Source: Lentinus brumalis (lineage: Eukaryota; Basidiomycota; Agaricomycetes; Polyporales; Polyporaceae). From it: a stretch of 64,000 nucleotides of DNA. Below are positions 46,449 through 57,942 of this stretch, in pieces. The first letter of the stretch is position 1; each line of letters opens with the position of its first letter. The translations under genes were made by a program, and so were the position numbers. The stretch lies in contig MARA01000020.1 in NCBI GenBank assembly GCA_001792895.1, forward strand, positions 669,913 to 733,912. The letters run 5' to 3'. The notes under the pieces were generated by a model, which ran no database searches, had not been told where the DNA came from, and saw only the letters and a program-made list of their open reading frames with translations.

Positions 46449-49330
46449 TCAGGGCGTCGACGGCGGCGCGAGCGTCCTCGTCGAATAGAAACGGTCCGTC
46501 CACATGGCGACAGAGGGCGGTGAGAGGCTTGGCGATGAGCGAGAAGTTGCGAATCCACTTCCGCCCGACTCCAGCGATTCCCAGGAACATACGAACTCGG
46601 TGACTGAGTCAGGATATGGGAACTTCGTGACTTTAGCGGTTATCTCGTGAGCAAGCCACCAGCCGTGACGGTCGGCGATCGAGCCAACCAGGCGGGCGCG
46701 CATCACTGCAATCAGAAGCTTAGTCCCGGACGCGGTAACACCTGCCAGTTCCATGAGCGCAAAGAAACGATCCAGTGTACAAGCGTATTCCCAGACAAAA
46801 CGTCGGATCAAGGGGTTCTCTGGGATAGGCACGCCGTCGTAATCGTCCTCTGGACCTTTGACTGCAGCGTCGTCGACGAAGACGTCAGCGTTGTGGGGAA
46901 TTTCACCGGCGAGAATGTGCTTGGTACAACGAACGAAGTCGGAGACGGCGTTCGTCGCACCTTGGGGAAGTACGGTGCAGCGGCCCGACACGTCCATACA
47001 TTGGAACGTGGTGAGGTCGCGCGAGCCGACGTCGAGTGTGCGCGCATCGTACCCTGAGAATAGGTCAGCCACACCGTAAATATACCGACCAACGAACCCT
47101 TCAGCGAAATCATCAGGTCGCGGCGGCAAAGCTGCATCACGAATGGTGATTGCGTTGAGAGGCTGAAGGTCGTGCACCAGACGAAGGTCCCCGGGGTTTT
47201 TCTTAGAGACAGGGAAAACGCGGGAGCGATAGGACGAACAAGCTGTTCGTACTTCCCCGCGTCGAAAGCGCTCTGCAAGATCTTGTGAACGCGCTCGCGA
47301 GCGGCGTGAGGAATCGTGATCGGCACTTGCTGCCACGGCTCGTGTTCAATCGTGGGGATGACATAGTCTGGGAAGAAGAAGCGATTAAAAGTCCCGCGTT
47401 CGTTGTCGCAGAACGCTATCGCGAGACGGCGGTCGAAGACGATCGTCGCCAGCAGGTCGATCTCAGTGGGACTCAGGAAACCTTCCGGGATGCGGGCAGG
47501 ATATCCTCGAGGCGAGCGAGGGTGATGCGCTCGTCGAAGGGCAGGTCGAGGTAAGAAACGGGATGAGTCGGGAGTGGACGCTGAAGCGGCAGTACAAGAG
47601 GTTTGAACATACGAGATGACATGTCTGGCATGTTTGTCGGCACAGGCCGGACCTTGCGGGACACAGGCTTATAACGACGAACAGGACAGACGAGGGCGGT
47701 GAGCGAGGATGAAGAGAGGGCACGTGAGGCCCATGGGGAACGTAGAGGTCCGGGAGACGAGGCTGAAGCGAATTCTGCAAAACGTAGAAGATGGTCAAAA
47801 CCAGGCGGCGGGTCGAGGATCTGTGCATAACGTAGATCATCTCGCGAGGGACACGCGGACGTATCCCCAACGAGGATCTGTAGGGTGCGACCTATGCAGG
47901 CTGGAGCAGGCTGCGCAGCACCCAGGGAGGGCGCGCCCGCAACTAAAAATCCTCATCGTTCGGAACCTCCTCAACAGAAGCGGTAAGAACGAGACGGTCG
48001 GCGTTCCGCGGATGGTTTGCCTTGCATATCTCAAGGGTAATGGACGCGCCATCGCGGTTGCCTGATGGGTATGCACGCAGGAGAGCAGTGCCATCGCGAG
48101 CGTAATCAAATTGCGCCGAGAAGAATGAGAGCCAAGGTTGCCCAAGGATACCATCATGGATACCGCGCGCGACTGAACTTACGAAGAAGTGGTGGTCGAA
48201 GTTCTTCCCGGCTAGCTGCACCGGAGCGTCACGGACACAGCCGAGGAGGGCGATTGGTGAGCCACCAATTCCACGAAGCGACCAACGCGCACCGTCCTCG
48301 TCTATGCCGAGGCCAGATGAGTCGAAGACGTTCTTGCCTATCAGGTTCAACTCCGAGCCGGTGTCAATGAGCAGAACTACCTTCTGTCCACCCCAGATGC
48401 ATTCAACAGTGCCAGACACCATGGCGAACTGACGAATGTTCCCGAGAGAGACAGAAGCAGCATACCGCTCGAGGACGTCCTCCAGAAGCTCACGACCTTG
48501 CTCAAACGAGAGCTCGGCCACCAAGGACGGGGCGATGTCGACGATGCGAAGCTCCTCGTCCGGGCAGTCTTCGACCGTGACCGAATAGGACTTGCGGGTA
48601 GTCGAGTTCTGAGTGTCGTCGGGCTTGTCAAATTCGCGGCGAGTCTTAACGAGGGCACCAAATCGTTTCTGGAGATTAGCGGACATGCCGAGGCATTCCC
48701 GGAGGGTAAGCGTGACTTTTGTGTTGAGGACGTGATCCTCGACGTCTGCGATAGAGATGCTGTCCTGTATCGCCGAGGAGAAGCGGAGGTTAGACGAACG
48801 AGCAGGCCGTGAACGATCCTGCGAGGGACTCGGAACTGCTCGAGCCTTGTCACGGCGCATGTCGTTCCAGCCTACTTCCGTGTTCTGACGGGGCGTGGAA
48901 GCTGCGGCTGTAGGTGCCTTAGGCGGCGTCGCCGGCGCGGGGGCCGGCTGCGCTGGATCTATACTCGGGACTGGGACTGGCTGCGACGGCGGAGCAGCCT
49001 TGGCACCGGAGCGCGTAGTAACTGGGAACGAATACGCCTCAACCTCCGATGAAGACGCCGAAGGCGGATAGGAGAAGACTGGCGTGCCGTCGCGACACAG
49101 GCCGACACGCATAACGTTCGTCTGATGGGGAGGTAGATCGCGAACCGGGGGTACCGGCGAGTTCGCTGCTGCGTTCGCGGCCGCACGCTGATCTCGGATG
49201 AAAGTGGCGTAACCGCCTGGCAGCAAGTTCGGGTTAGGAAGAGGCGAACCGTCAGGCCAAGAGAGCCTGCCCATGGGACTGAACGACGCTAGTTTCTCTG
49301 CGAGGAGACGAGCAGTTTCCGGGCAGTTCT
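46449..49330 (-). pseudogene. Gypsy protease and reverse transcriptase, frame-broken
   Basis: The protease domain is in the frame ending at 47943, with active-site LLIDTGSELNLI and GILGQPWLSFF. The RT starts after a gap with VRPVPTNMPDMSSRMFKP, HEPWQQVPITIP and SYRSRVFPVSKKNPGDLRLV, then LFSGYDART, PQGATNAVSDF and the catalytic FVDDAAVKG. Frame changes are needed between protease and RT (47870-47943), near 47250 and near 46590, where the alternative frame RMFLGIAGVGRKWIRNFSL continues the thumb region. A further change near 46440 leads into RNase H. Single-base indels explain each. Confidence 0.85.
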
Positions 49331-50865
49331 TAGTTCGAGTGCATGATCGAGATCCACACCCTCAGTCTTTCCACAGACGTAACATCTCCGAGGCAATCCA
49401 TAAGAACCTTGTGCGGGCATGACATTTGCCGTAAGCGGGAAAGTTGACGGCGTCGTCAATCCGTGCGGCGTTGGGACTGGTGCAGCAGCGGAGCTAGGAG
49501 CGAGGGAATGTAGCATCATGTCGCGCATGAAGTTCTGAGCCATCGCTTGAAACTGTCGCGTGAAATCGTTGGACGGCTCAGTCACTTCAGTGTCAGAGTG
49601 CGACCGTGTGCGCTCGCGCTTGGACTTGTCCTTCTTAGACTTTTTGGAAGGACGGAGAGACGATGCACGTTTCTTCTCTCGTTTCTTAGACGTCGAGTCG
49701 GAAGAGTCATCGGACTCGGGATCCGAGCTATCATCAGCCGCCGACGAGCCTGAGTCCGAGTCTGAGTCCGAGGAGCCATTGATAGCATCTGCTTTATAAA
49801 ACGCCCGTGCAGTATCCAGAATCTCGCTCCTAGACGGCGGATTGCTCTCCGACAGCGCAGCTGATGTACGCGCGTGTACCGCCTTGCCCAAGTCACCCAT
49901 GATCGAACGACGCAACTTCTTTGGCAGGCCTTGATAGAAAAGCTCGTCAATCTCGCGTTGCGAGATTGCATTATCTCGTACAAGATTGCCAGCCTTCTCG
50001 GAAAACTTCAAGTTGTAGCGGTCAAGGGTAGCATGAGAGGACACGACTTCCGTCGCGAAGGACTCCTTAACAAATCTCCGCAGACGCTTCGGACTAGCTT
50101 TGTGGGTCTGCGTCATTGAGCCGTACAAGTACCGAAGCCGTTTCTTTGCCGCCTCCCAGTCGCTACCCTCGAAGCGGGCTCTGCTGATAACACGCTTCGA
50201 ACACTGGAAGACACATAGCGGCTGACGGCCTTCGGCAACGTATCTTTGTCTACTGTGTTGGTTTCGGCAAGGTACTCAAGCACAGCAATGAACTCCTCTA
50301 CTTTCTTTCCCTTGAACCGAGGCGCACGCTTATCATCGCGCAACGGCAGTTGCCCGGTGGCAGGCATGATGGTCGGTGAGGAGCGTGTAAGGGCACTCGA
50401 TGTATGCGTACTGAAAGGGACTGAACGGGGCGGCGTAGCTCCGACTATGACGATACGAGGGACAATAAGTTCTGGGGACGAGGCACGAGACTCCGACGGC
50501 GTTAGAGAGGGCGCCGAAGACAATGAACTTGAAAGCTCAGACAACGCCGGGTCCGACGACACACTATCACGCGTAGTCGTGGGATCAGCCGTAGTACGAG
50601 CAGAAGCCTTAAGACTACGCAGCGAAACGGGAAGACGCGAACTGCTAGACGAGGGCGAGTACTCAGCTTCTGACTGCGAAGCCGACGGGGTGCTAGCGGT
50701 AGAGCCTGCGCCGCGGGGTGATCGACGGAGCGTGGACGAGAGCTCGGCGGCCGTTGTGCGAGAGAGGCTCGGTGCTGGCCGGGGAGGAGCGAGCGCAGCT
50801 GAGCGGCGAGGCGATGTTCTCTGGATTGCCGATGTGGAGGCCAAAGTCGAAGGCTTTGTGGGCAT
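49289..50865 (-). pseudogene. Gypsy Gag, frame-broken
   Basis: Start at 50865 (MPTKPSTLASTSAIQRTSPR), a Ser-rich N-terminus, then the capsid-like segment KRAPRFKGKKVEEFIAVLEY. Near 50165 the frame must change to reach FEGSDWEAAKKRLRYLYG and QREIDELFYQGLPKKLRRS. A Ser/Asp-rich linker precedes the zinc-knuckle-like CYVCGKTEG. Near 49305 a further -1 change would continue as TKNCPETARLLAEKL into the protease frame. Confidence 0.85.
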
Positions 50866-50940
50866 CGGCTAGTGGTTCCTCACCACTCACGAAGTCCGGA
50901 CGCTGAGTAGACCTGGTCACCCCCTGCGGTGGTCACCACT

Positions 50941-51790
50941 TGTGGAAGAATTGGTTCCTGGGCGAGCAACAGGTCAGCGGTAGCGTCTCCGACTTCGAGC
51001 GTAGACGAGAGGCGTTGTAGTAGAAGCGGGTGGCGAACGACGAAGAGCGGCGACGAGTTACGGCGAGCGAGCGGACGACGGGCGAGCGGGGAGAAATGCG
51101 TGAAAAGGGAAAGTGCATTTCGAGGACGTCTCGCGCCTCGTTTATGTACAGAGCCTAGGACCCCACAGGCCGTGCTCGCAGCCGGGGTCCTACCATCTCA
51201 CAGCGTGACAATCGAGAGGAAATACATCCAGAACATAACATAGGAAAGTGACCGTCCGATGGGAAGACCCGAACTCCAACGCCGCGCGTCAACCTGGGGG
51301 AAATCGGAGGAATGACTCGGCCCGACATACGTAGCAGACGTCATCTGGAAGTGCGGACTGGCCCCCTCAGTCGCTGATGAACGTCTACTCGCTGTCTGTG
51401 GCCTACCGTCTCCGACTCAACACCAGATGAACAACACGCCGTCTTTGTCCGGGGTAGAGGCGGAGCGTATCGAGAGAAAGGGGGAGGAGCGTCCGAGACC
51501 TGTATCGTTCTGGGAGCTACGGAAGGAAGCGAATAGTGAGAGATAGACGGCAATCACGGAAACATACGTAACAGTCTTCGAGAATCTGTCATGAAGCACC
51601 AGCCTGGCCAGTCCGTCCAGCTGCGTGTCGTCATCGAGCCTTGCTGAGCTTGCGATGACCGTTCTTGAGTCTCTGCTGGTCGTCGTCGTTGTCTTGGTGA
51701 GAAGCGCAGCGAAACGCGCCGCCGTTACGCGCGGTCACGTGTGTCTGTTTCTGCGTGTACATGGGAGCGTGAGCGAACGTCTCTACCACA
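50941..51790 (-). repeat. Gypsy LTR, right copy (5' LTR in element orientation)
   Basis: 850 bp, same termini as the left copy, with one additional C. CCGC follows immediately at 51791, matching the CCGC at 42818-42821. Confidence 0.95.
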
Positions 51791-53491
51791 CCGCGGCCTC
51801 GCGTCTCGCATCGTCATCAGAAGCGACAGTCAAGCCGGTGTCGGAATCCCACCTAACCCGGGTGAGTGATGCTTTTACTCTGCTTACTTTATTCCACTCA
51901 TCGTTCACGGTCTTGCATAGTCAAGGTACACTTGTCGCGCGCGAGTGTCGCCACATTGGGTCGCCGTCATATGCGTGTGCTCTCACCTGAGGCAACACAG
52001 ACTCCACCCCACGCTGGCGGCGAGATCCCTGTTCGCAGCAGGCTCGGAGGTGCGTTGGAACTGTCTCCAGCTTCATACGCGTCTCACAATCGTGCAGGTT
52101 GTACTCCGCCAATGTGCAAGACGTCATAATGGGCAGATGTATTTGTTTCATTCTTCCTGTTGTGACCGCATAGTGCACTGACTTTTGTCGCTTTATAGTT
52201 CTCGTTCGCGGCGTGTTGGGAACGGGATCATTCGGGACCGTAGTCCGCGCCGAGGACAAGTATACCGGTACATTGGTAGCTATCAAGGTCTTGCACAAGG
52301 ACGAGGACGCGAACTGCGATGCAGGGAAGGAAGTCCGCTTGTACCGGAAGCTTTTAGCGGGGTGTAACCGCCACACGGGGTACGTGCAATTTCGATGTAT
52401 CGGAATATCACCTGAATCTGGATCCGAAGGCTGTTTGCTGCCGTCATGGGAACTGGCATACATCGCGGATATGGATGCATCATTTTCGAAGTCTGCCAGG
52501 GCACGTTGTGTGACATTATCAGTGGTCGTTATGACCTCAACCCTCTCCCTGCAAGACATGTTCTGGAGATGTCGTACCAGTTGGTTAAAGGTGTCGAGTG
52601 TGAGTTGTTCCTTCGACTATTCCAGCATATCACTGACCCGGCAACACTGCAGATTTGCACTCCTTAGGCATTGTTCACGCCGACATCAAGCCAGACAATA
52701 TCGCGCTCAAGTCGTGCAATACTGTCACTGTTTCGTGGCTCGATCCCTTGACAGGCTTCCGTAAGAAGGTACGTGTATGCCGAAACGTTGCCTGTACCGC
52801 AAATCGATCAACTGTTATGCCTTATAGGAAGTTCTCGTCTGCTCAGAGATCTGCATCCTTGACCTCGGGCTGGCCGTTGACATGAACGACAAGGGTCAAA
52901 CTGGAGCGGGACGGATCGGTAACCGGGCTTATCGCGCTCCGGAGATAAGCTTTGGTACGTGCAAGCTTGTGCTCTTTCATCTTGTGTTTGATGCTGAAGT
53001 GTTGTACAGGACTCCCGTGGTCGTATGGCATTGATTCGTTTGCCATAGGATGCGTCGTCTCTGAGCTCTATATGGCTAACGATCTTTTCCCATCCACTGT
53101 TACATGCGACCTGGAACATCTCACTCTGATAGACAAGATTGTCGGTCCATTCCCGGAGGAATATGCACGGTCCATTGAGCTGAAATGCCCCGGTACATTC
53201 ACGCTGGATCCCGTCGCAATATGTTTCCCTCCCAGGTCTGCCCCTGCCGCAGAGCACATGGATTCGATGATGAGAATCGAGCAGGCATGTCCACTCTCGG
53301 TAAGCGGACAAGGTTCTCAGAAGATCGTCTGGCTGCTGACCTGCGTGTTATGACAGGGTTCCATCCTTGATGTTGCTCTCCACGACCTTCTCCGAAATCT
53401 CATGCACCCTGATCCGTCTATGCGGTTGACTCTTGAAGCTGCTTCTAAGCACAAGTATTTCGATAGACTTTCGCGTCTCGAGTTGCAGTAA
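51791..53491 (+). CDS. CMGC-like protein kinase (main body), 5' end displaced by Gypsy
   Basis: After the LTR the frame reads GLASRIVIRSDSQAGVGIP, then an intron, VHLSRASVATLGRRHMRV and GGEIPVRSRLG; further in-phase introns give DVIMGRFLVRGV. The kinase domain follows: glycine loop GTGSFGTVV, ATP Lys in VAIKVL, KEVRLYRKL, catalytic loop HSLGIVHADIKPDN (His-Ala-Asp in place of HRD), DLG instead of DFG (CILDLGLAV), activation/APE region NRAYRAPEI, WSYGIDSFAIGCVVSELYM, and a C-lobe ending DPSMRLTLEAASKHKYF at 53491. The YRAPE motif and long C-lobe insert suggest a CLK/SRPK-like CMGC kinase. Catalytic Lys and Asp are present. Translation could restart at the Met just before the glycine loop, but the normal first exon lies 9 kb away. 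Confidence 0.8.
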
Positions 53492-54810
53492 ATCACCGTC
53501 ATGTCGCATACTACCACTTCCCCGTCCTATAAATCATATCCCGGTGCGTCGGTGGGCTGGGCACTCTCCGAACTCTTGCGCGTGAGTGTGTTGTGTGGGT
53601 ACGGTATGGGATCGGCAGTCGTGTCGCGTCGCCCTTCCTCTCCCGTCGACTTTGCGTGTCACAATTACTGTGGTAACTGCCCTACAGGCTCTTGTGTGTT
53701 TCCCGGCATTGCTGTTGACTCCGTCGACTTTGGGCACTGTCTAATTGGTACACAGTATATGTGAGGCCTGCGTGTAGTCGTCTACAAGTGATGTAATTAA
53801 ACTCATTCAGTACTTCTGCTGTCCTTGCCACACCGATCATGTCGGACGGAAGCTCCGTAGAGGGAGTTTCCATTTTCGATGTGGATGGGCGGGCGCGTTG
53901 TGGCGGTGTGATGCGCCGATGCCTACTTCTGGCCTGGGACCAGTCTGTCGGGTTTTGCAAGGCTGCACTTGACGGTAGCAATCACTGGCAGTACTTATTC
54001 AGGTTCCCGCGACCGCTGAAATATAATTGAGAACTGTGAAGCATTCAGAACACTCGGAGGTGCAAAAGTAAAGTGTGGGTGCGTGATGAAGTGGTCCAAA
54101 AGGGCGTTGACCGCACTGTCGACCAGGTTGCCAGTGGATCAACACCAAGTTATACCACTACACCATTCACTCACTTCATGTCATGTGTGTCTTGATCGTG
54201 CTGGGTCATGTGGAGCCATGTATGCTTGGGCTTATTTACATGGCAAACAAGGCCATCTACAGAACACGTGTGATGTTTATCGTGTTCGGCTAAGCACCTC
54301 TTGGCTCTGACCATGATCATGACCCCCTACGGCTCATCCGCAAGCTCTGCAGTTATTCTGTGGGTACCCCCCTCTCAGGTCACCTGTACGTGAGAGCTCC
54401 TTGAATGTATTGACTGAGCTAACAGTGAATGCACAGGGTTCTAGATTTGCAGACCACAGGCACAGGCAGTGGCGAGATTCACCGGGCGGAGGCCTTCCAT
54501 CCTGTCGTCCCCTTTTCTGAAGGTGCGTTCCATCACAGGACACTCCTATTATTATTCTGACATGGAGTCAGCGCGAGATTCTCCGCTGCATGGGCGAGTC
54601 ATTGTGGGGGAGATGCTGTATCGGGTGGCAACAGATTCTAGGATTGATGTGGCGGTCACCAAAGAGGTGGTGACCACTGGACACAGCCGGGTTGAAGAGC
54701 TCATGAGACTCATTGATATGGTAGAAAGTTGGATGGAAGGCCATACTTCAATTTAATCTTACTGTATCTTTGTGCCACGACGACGAAACTTGCCAGTGCA
54801 GCAAGGTCGG
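53492..54810. other. Intergenic, no firmly supported gene
   Basis: Short plus-strand frames (for example at 53839-54030 and 54469-54756) have splice-like sites near them but no recognisable content. I could not assemble a gene. Confidence 0.4.
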
Positions 54811-54812
54811 CG

Positions 54813-54889
54813 TGCATGGTAGATTAGTGGTATAAGTTGTCTGCTGAGTGTTAGGCCAGATAGCGTGAGTTCGAACCACGCTTGTGCGA
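54813..54889 (+). tRNA. tRNA-like Pol III gene or tRNA pseudogene
   Basis: A cloverleaf can be drawn: acceptor strands TGCATGG and TTGTGCG (all seven pairs, several G-U), T8 A9, D stem GATT/AGTT around AGTGGTATA, an anticodon-type stem TCTG/CAGA, variable TAGC, and a T arm GTGAG-TTCGAAC-CACGC with one mismatch. Box A-like TAGATTAGTGG and a perfect box B GTTCGAACC are 38 nt apart, and TTTTT follows at once. The anticodon loop is 13 nt, too long, so the decoding identity is unclear. It could be a decayed tRNA, a tRNA with an unusual short intron, or the head of a SINE. Confidence 0.4.
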
Positions 54890-54894
54890 TTTTT
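54890..54894 (+). terminator. Pol III terminator (T5)
   Basis: A run of five T immediately after the discriminator base of the tRNA-like unit. Confidence 0.45.
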
Positions 54895-55133
54895 ACTCGA
54901 ATTTCCTAGTAAGTGTGCGGTACTTAGAGCTCGTTGAATGTGGTGGTGGAGGCCCCAACCTGAACAGAGGATAGGCATTTGCCTTTGTCACTTACTGAAA
55001 ATGTCCGAGCTATGATTCAAAAAGGGCCAGGCAGAGACTTTGTCTCGACGAACAGGGTAGGTTGCATTAAACAGTAAGTACAAGAACATGCAGCGCAAGA
55101 CGTGCGACATCCCATACAACAAACATGGTAAGG

Positions 55134-55709
55134 CTAAGCCGAAGTTGAGGGGGTTTGCATTGCATCAGGGTCAGTAGGAGCATCGGAAACATGATTGACA
55201 TCGACGGTCCATGGCCCGGTATAGGCCAATACTCGACTGGCCGCATACTGCGCAACAAAGCTCCAGTAGTCCTTACGGACTAGGAAGCGCAGCTTCTGCA
55301 CAGTTCCTCCAATACCGTCCGGACCAGTTGACGCATGAGCATGGTCATAGAAGCCTAGAGCGGTCCGTGTCGTGAGACTCCACGGAGGACTCTATAGACG
55401 AACAAAGACTGAGAGTACTGACCTCGTCGCAGGCCACAATCCAGCCTTCCTGGATTGACCGCGAGACAACGATCGGCTCTCCTGCGACACCCATGTGTGT
55501 TATCATGAGCCATTCTGCAGAGACGGTCAGTAAGACAGTGTGTGATTTGAACGACAAACGGCGAACATACTGCTGTTACTGGACAGCTTGCTGACGAACA
55601 CCTTGGCTGGCTGCCATTTGTCGTCATCCCCTCCGACAAGCTCGTGTCTCTCCAGAACGCCTGCGCTGAACAGGGCCTGCGCGCAGTTGAAGTCGGAAAG
55701 CCAAGTCAT
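55134..55709 (-). CDS. Orphan gene, three exons
   Basis: Start ATG at 55709 (MTWLSDFNCAQALFSAGVLE). Exon 1 continues RHELVGGDDDKWQPAKVFVS, then an in-phase intron and KWLMITHMGVAGEPIVVSRS, then a second intron and SPPWSLTTRTALGFYDHAHA, TGPDGIGGTVQKLRFLVRKD and YWSFVAQYAASRVLAY, ending TPSTSA at 55134. All three joins keep phase. About 150 residues, soluble, no signal peptide. I do not recognise the family. Confidence 0.6.
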
Positions 55710-56239
55710 GAGTGAGTGTGCAGGGCTGCGTCAAAGGGGAGGATTAGAGTGCGTGTGGTCGGCAGAACACCCCGACAGGAAGCTTAGTCATGGCTCCGGC
55801 ATCTCTTAGCCACGGCCCACATGGCGATCGCGCAGTAGCAGGTGGTGAGTACTGCCTTGATCATACGGACGCCCTGAAGACTCACTTTCCCATCAGATCA
55901 TTGGATGTCCGGGAAACATCGCCTGCGGTCCTGTCGCACTCCCGCTCCGTTGTGTTCGGGGAAATTGCCGTGTTAGTTTGACCACCAGCGTTGTGCGGTT
56001 AACGAGATCTCGCTACGTCATACCGAGCGGGAGCGAGAGCGGAATTGATGCTATGGAGTGAATGCAATCTGAGAGAGACCTGGAGGCTGGTCGTGCGTGC
56101 GCAATGACCCTGTACGTCGCGCCTTTAGACATCTCGTATATACCTGTCAGTGCGTCTCATACCGTGCAGGCGCTATATAGCTCACTGGGATGTTGGTAGA
56201 GGAATCACTCCCTCGTTGTACTGTCTCCTCCTACCGACC
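55710..56239. other. Intergenic or very small exons
   Basis: A short plus-strand frame at 55790 (MAPASLSHGPHGDRAVAG) is followed by a good donor and acceptor, but every join ends within about 30 codons. No supported gene. Confidence 0.35.
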
Positions 56240-56461
56240 AAATGGTTCGGATTCCATACTCGGGCTCCTTCCCGCTACTGAACTGACCGTCCGCCTCACC
56301 AGAGCAGATCCAGGCGTCGTAAGGCAGAGGCAGCGGCTCGGCGACGTGTCGAGCATCTTCGTCTCAAGGAACACAACAGCAAAGTTCAATTCTTTGTCCA
56401 ACAGGTTCGTCGTCTCCTCGCTTTCTCCCCGGAGCGTATCCAACTGAGTCTTCACTAGCGC

Positions 56462-56985
56462 ATGGTCCCACTTGCCCGTCGGGCTCTAATCTATCAAACC
56501 GCCGACAATGCTCCTCACCTTGTTCTGCTCGGCACCAAGGACGAGTGGGACCCGGGCTGTGGTGAACCGGCGTACGCGGAGGACTTCGACACGAGCGAGT
56601 GGCTGTCGGAGGACCATGTGATCTCGTCGGTAACATGCTTCCCTGGAACGGGGTGCCACCTCATGAATGGTTTCGACATCATCACCATCCGGAGGGCCGT
56701 TGGACGATACAGCGCGTCTGGGCCCCGTCGGCCTATCCCCGCCAATCAAGCCATTCGCCACCTCTTCTCTTTGGAGTGGCCGGGTGATATCATTGTCCTG
56801 AAGCGCGCCCGCTACCAAGGACGCGCGGTTCACATCACAGCGCCCGAAGTATCCTTGATCAACGCCGTCGTTGAAAGGTCTGCGTTTCGTCTTGCTGTCT
56901 TGTGATTGATTCGCAGTGCTGACATGCGGTATTCCAGCTGGTTGCGTGCACAGTTAGAAGGGTCCGAAACCGGCGCGTGTCGTTG
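56462..56985 (+). CDS. Orphan gene; upstream basic helix in another frame
   Basis: The frame from ATG 56462 reads ARRALIYQTADNAPHLVLLG, EWLSEDHVISSVTCFPGTGC and FSLEWPGDIIVLKRARYQGR, then a 39-nt intron and SADMRYSSWLRAQLEGSETG, ending at 56985. Upstream (56316-56450) another frame encodes a strongly basic, amphipathic stretch (RRRKAEAAARRRVEHLRLKE; VQQVRRLLAFSPERIQLSL) ending in a stop 9 nt before the ATG. This may be the true N-terminus disrupted by that stop and another shift. GDIIVLKR resembles GEIVVFRQ in the 41732 gene. Function unknown. Confidence 0.45.
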
Positions 56986-57184
56986 AACTTCAGTATGCGC
57001 CAGCCTTCGGTACCATAATGTAACACTTACGCATACCGCAATCCATGTCCGCGGACAAAGTTCCCGTCCTGAGACCATTGTTATCCTCGACGAGATCGTG
57101 TCCAGGCAAAGAGGTTACAGTAGCTAAAACAGTAAACATAGGCAGAACCGGCTGGATTGTACACCAACACGAAGACATCAGCCG

Positions 57185-57658
57185 TTAATGCATGCTATAG
57201 TAGTATACTTTAATACTCCCGCACATGCTGAAGAGTTGCAGGAAGTCGGCGATATCTTTCAGACGAATACAATGGGTGACAGTGGCTTCCGGAGTGCTTC
57301 CGCTTCGGAATGCAAGTACACGCATCACCTAACGGAGGGTAGGTCAGTGGCATGTCCAGGTTTACAGAGACTAGCGTGAGCGTACCTCTTCGACGCTGCA
57401 CGTCCATTCCTCCGAGCACATATTCATCATGAAAGAATCTTGAGGGTTACCTGTATATACACCAATGCCCCCTACGCCTCGTTGAGTGGTGGGAAAGGCG
57501 GCAGAGTGACTGCACTCACAATGAGATCTCGGCACTCCGGGTACAGAACTTTCTTGAATTTCGAAGACGTGCACGGTAGCAGCATGCCAATGAGACTCGG
57601 TTTGCGTCCCATGTATGGTGGTGTATTGAGCGTCGTATAGAGTGAGGTGAGTCCGCAT
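57185..57658 (-). CDS. Small orphan gene, three exons (about 116 aa)
   Basis: Exon 1 (ATG 57658) gives MRTHLTLYDAQYTTIHGTQT and HWHAATVHVFEIQESSVPGV. A 69-nt intron leads to NPQDSFMMNMCSEEWTCSVE. A further intron leads to VMRVLAFRSGSTPEATVTHC and RLKDIADFLQLFSMCGSIKV, ending at 57185. Phases 1 and 0 are respected at both joins. No family is recognised and no membrane segment is visible. Confidence 0.5.
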
Positions 57659-57942
57659 GTTCGGTGAGGCTTTGTGTGTTGCCTAGCAGAAAGGTCAGTT
57701 GAGCAAGCGGTGCGGTGCGGTGAGAGGACCGCATCTCACAGTCAATGTGTGCGTATAAGTCTACAGCAGGTGTGTTGGCGGGTCGGCGGGTGGGACGGAG
57801 GGCGAGTGCGAGGAGTGAAGCGAAGAGACTCTCCCGGAGCGATGAGTAAAGGTGCTGCGAGCCGTAGAGATGGTGTCCGTAGTGGAGTTATTATCATCCG
57901 CGCCCGTCGACCTGTCTGACCTGTGTATCGTGCGGGTCACCA

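Larger units (their letters stand above)
42822..51790 (-). mobile_element. Complete Ty3/Gypsy LTR retrotransposon (8969 bp)
   Basis: Two LTRs of 849 and 850 bp, identical by eye except for one extra C in a C run (near 43244 versus 51361), flanked by a 4-bp direct repeat CCGC. LTR termini are TGTGG...CCACA. Coding order on the minus strand is Gag, protease, reverse transcriptase, RNase H, integrase: the Ty3/Gypsy order. Sequence after the 5' LTR in element orientation begins AGTGGTGACCACCGC, giving a possible TGG-type primer-binding site. No clear polypurine tract was seen before the 3' LTR. No chromodomain is recognised. Near-identical LTRs imply recent insertion, yet the coding region has at least five frame breaks. 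Confidence 0.95.

Noticed and set aside
49289..49330. Programmed -1 frameshift between Gag and protease
   Set aside because: No classical slippery heptamer is present, and several other frame breaks in the same element make mutation or indel error the simpler reading.
55790..55976. Small two-exon plus-strand gene
   Set aside because: Good splice signals, but every join stops within about 30 codons and the product has no protein-like character.
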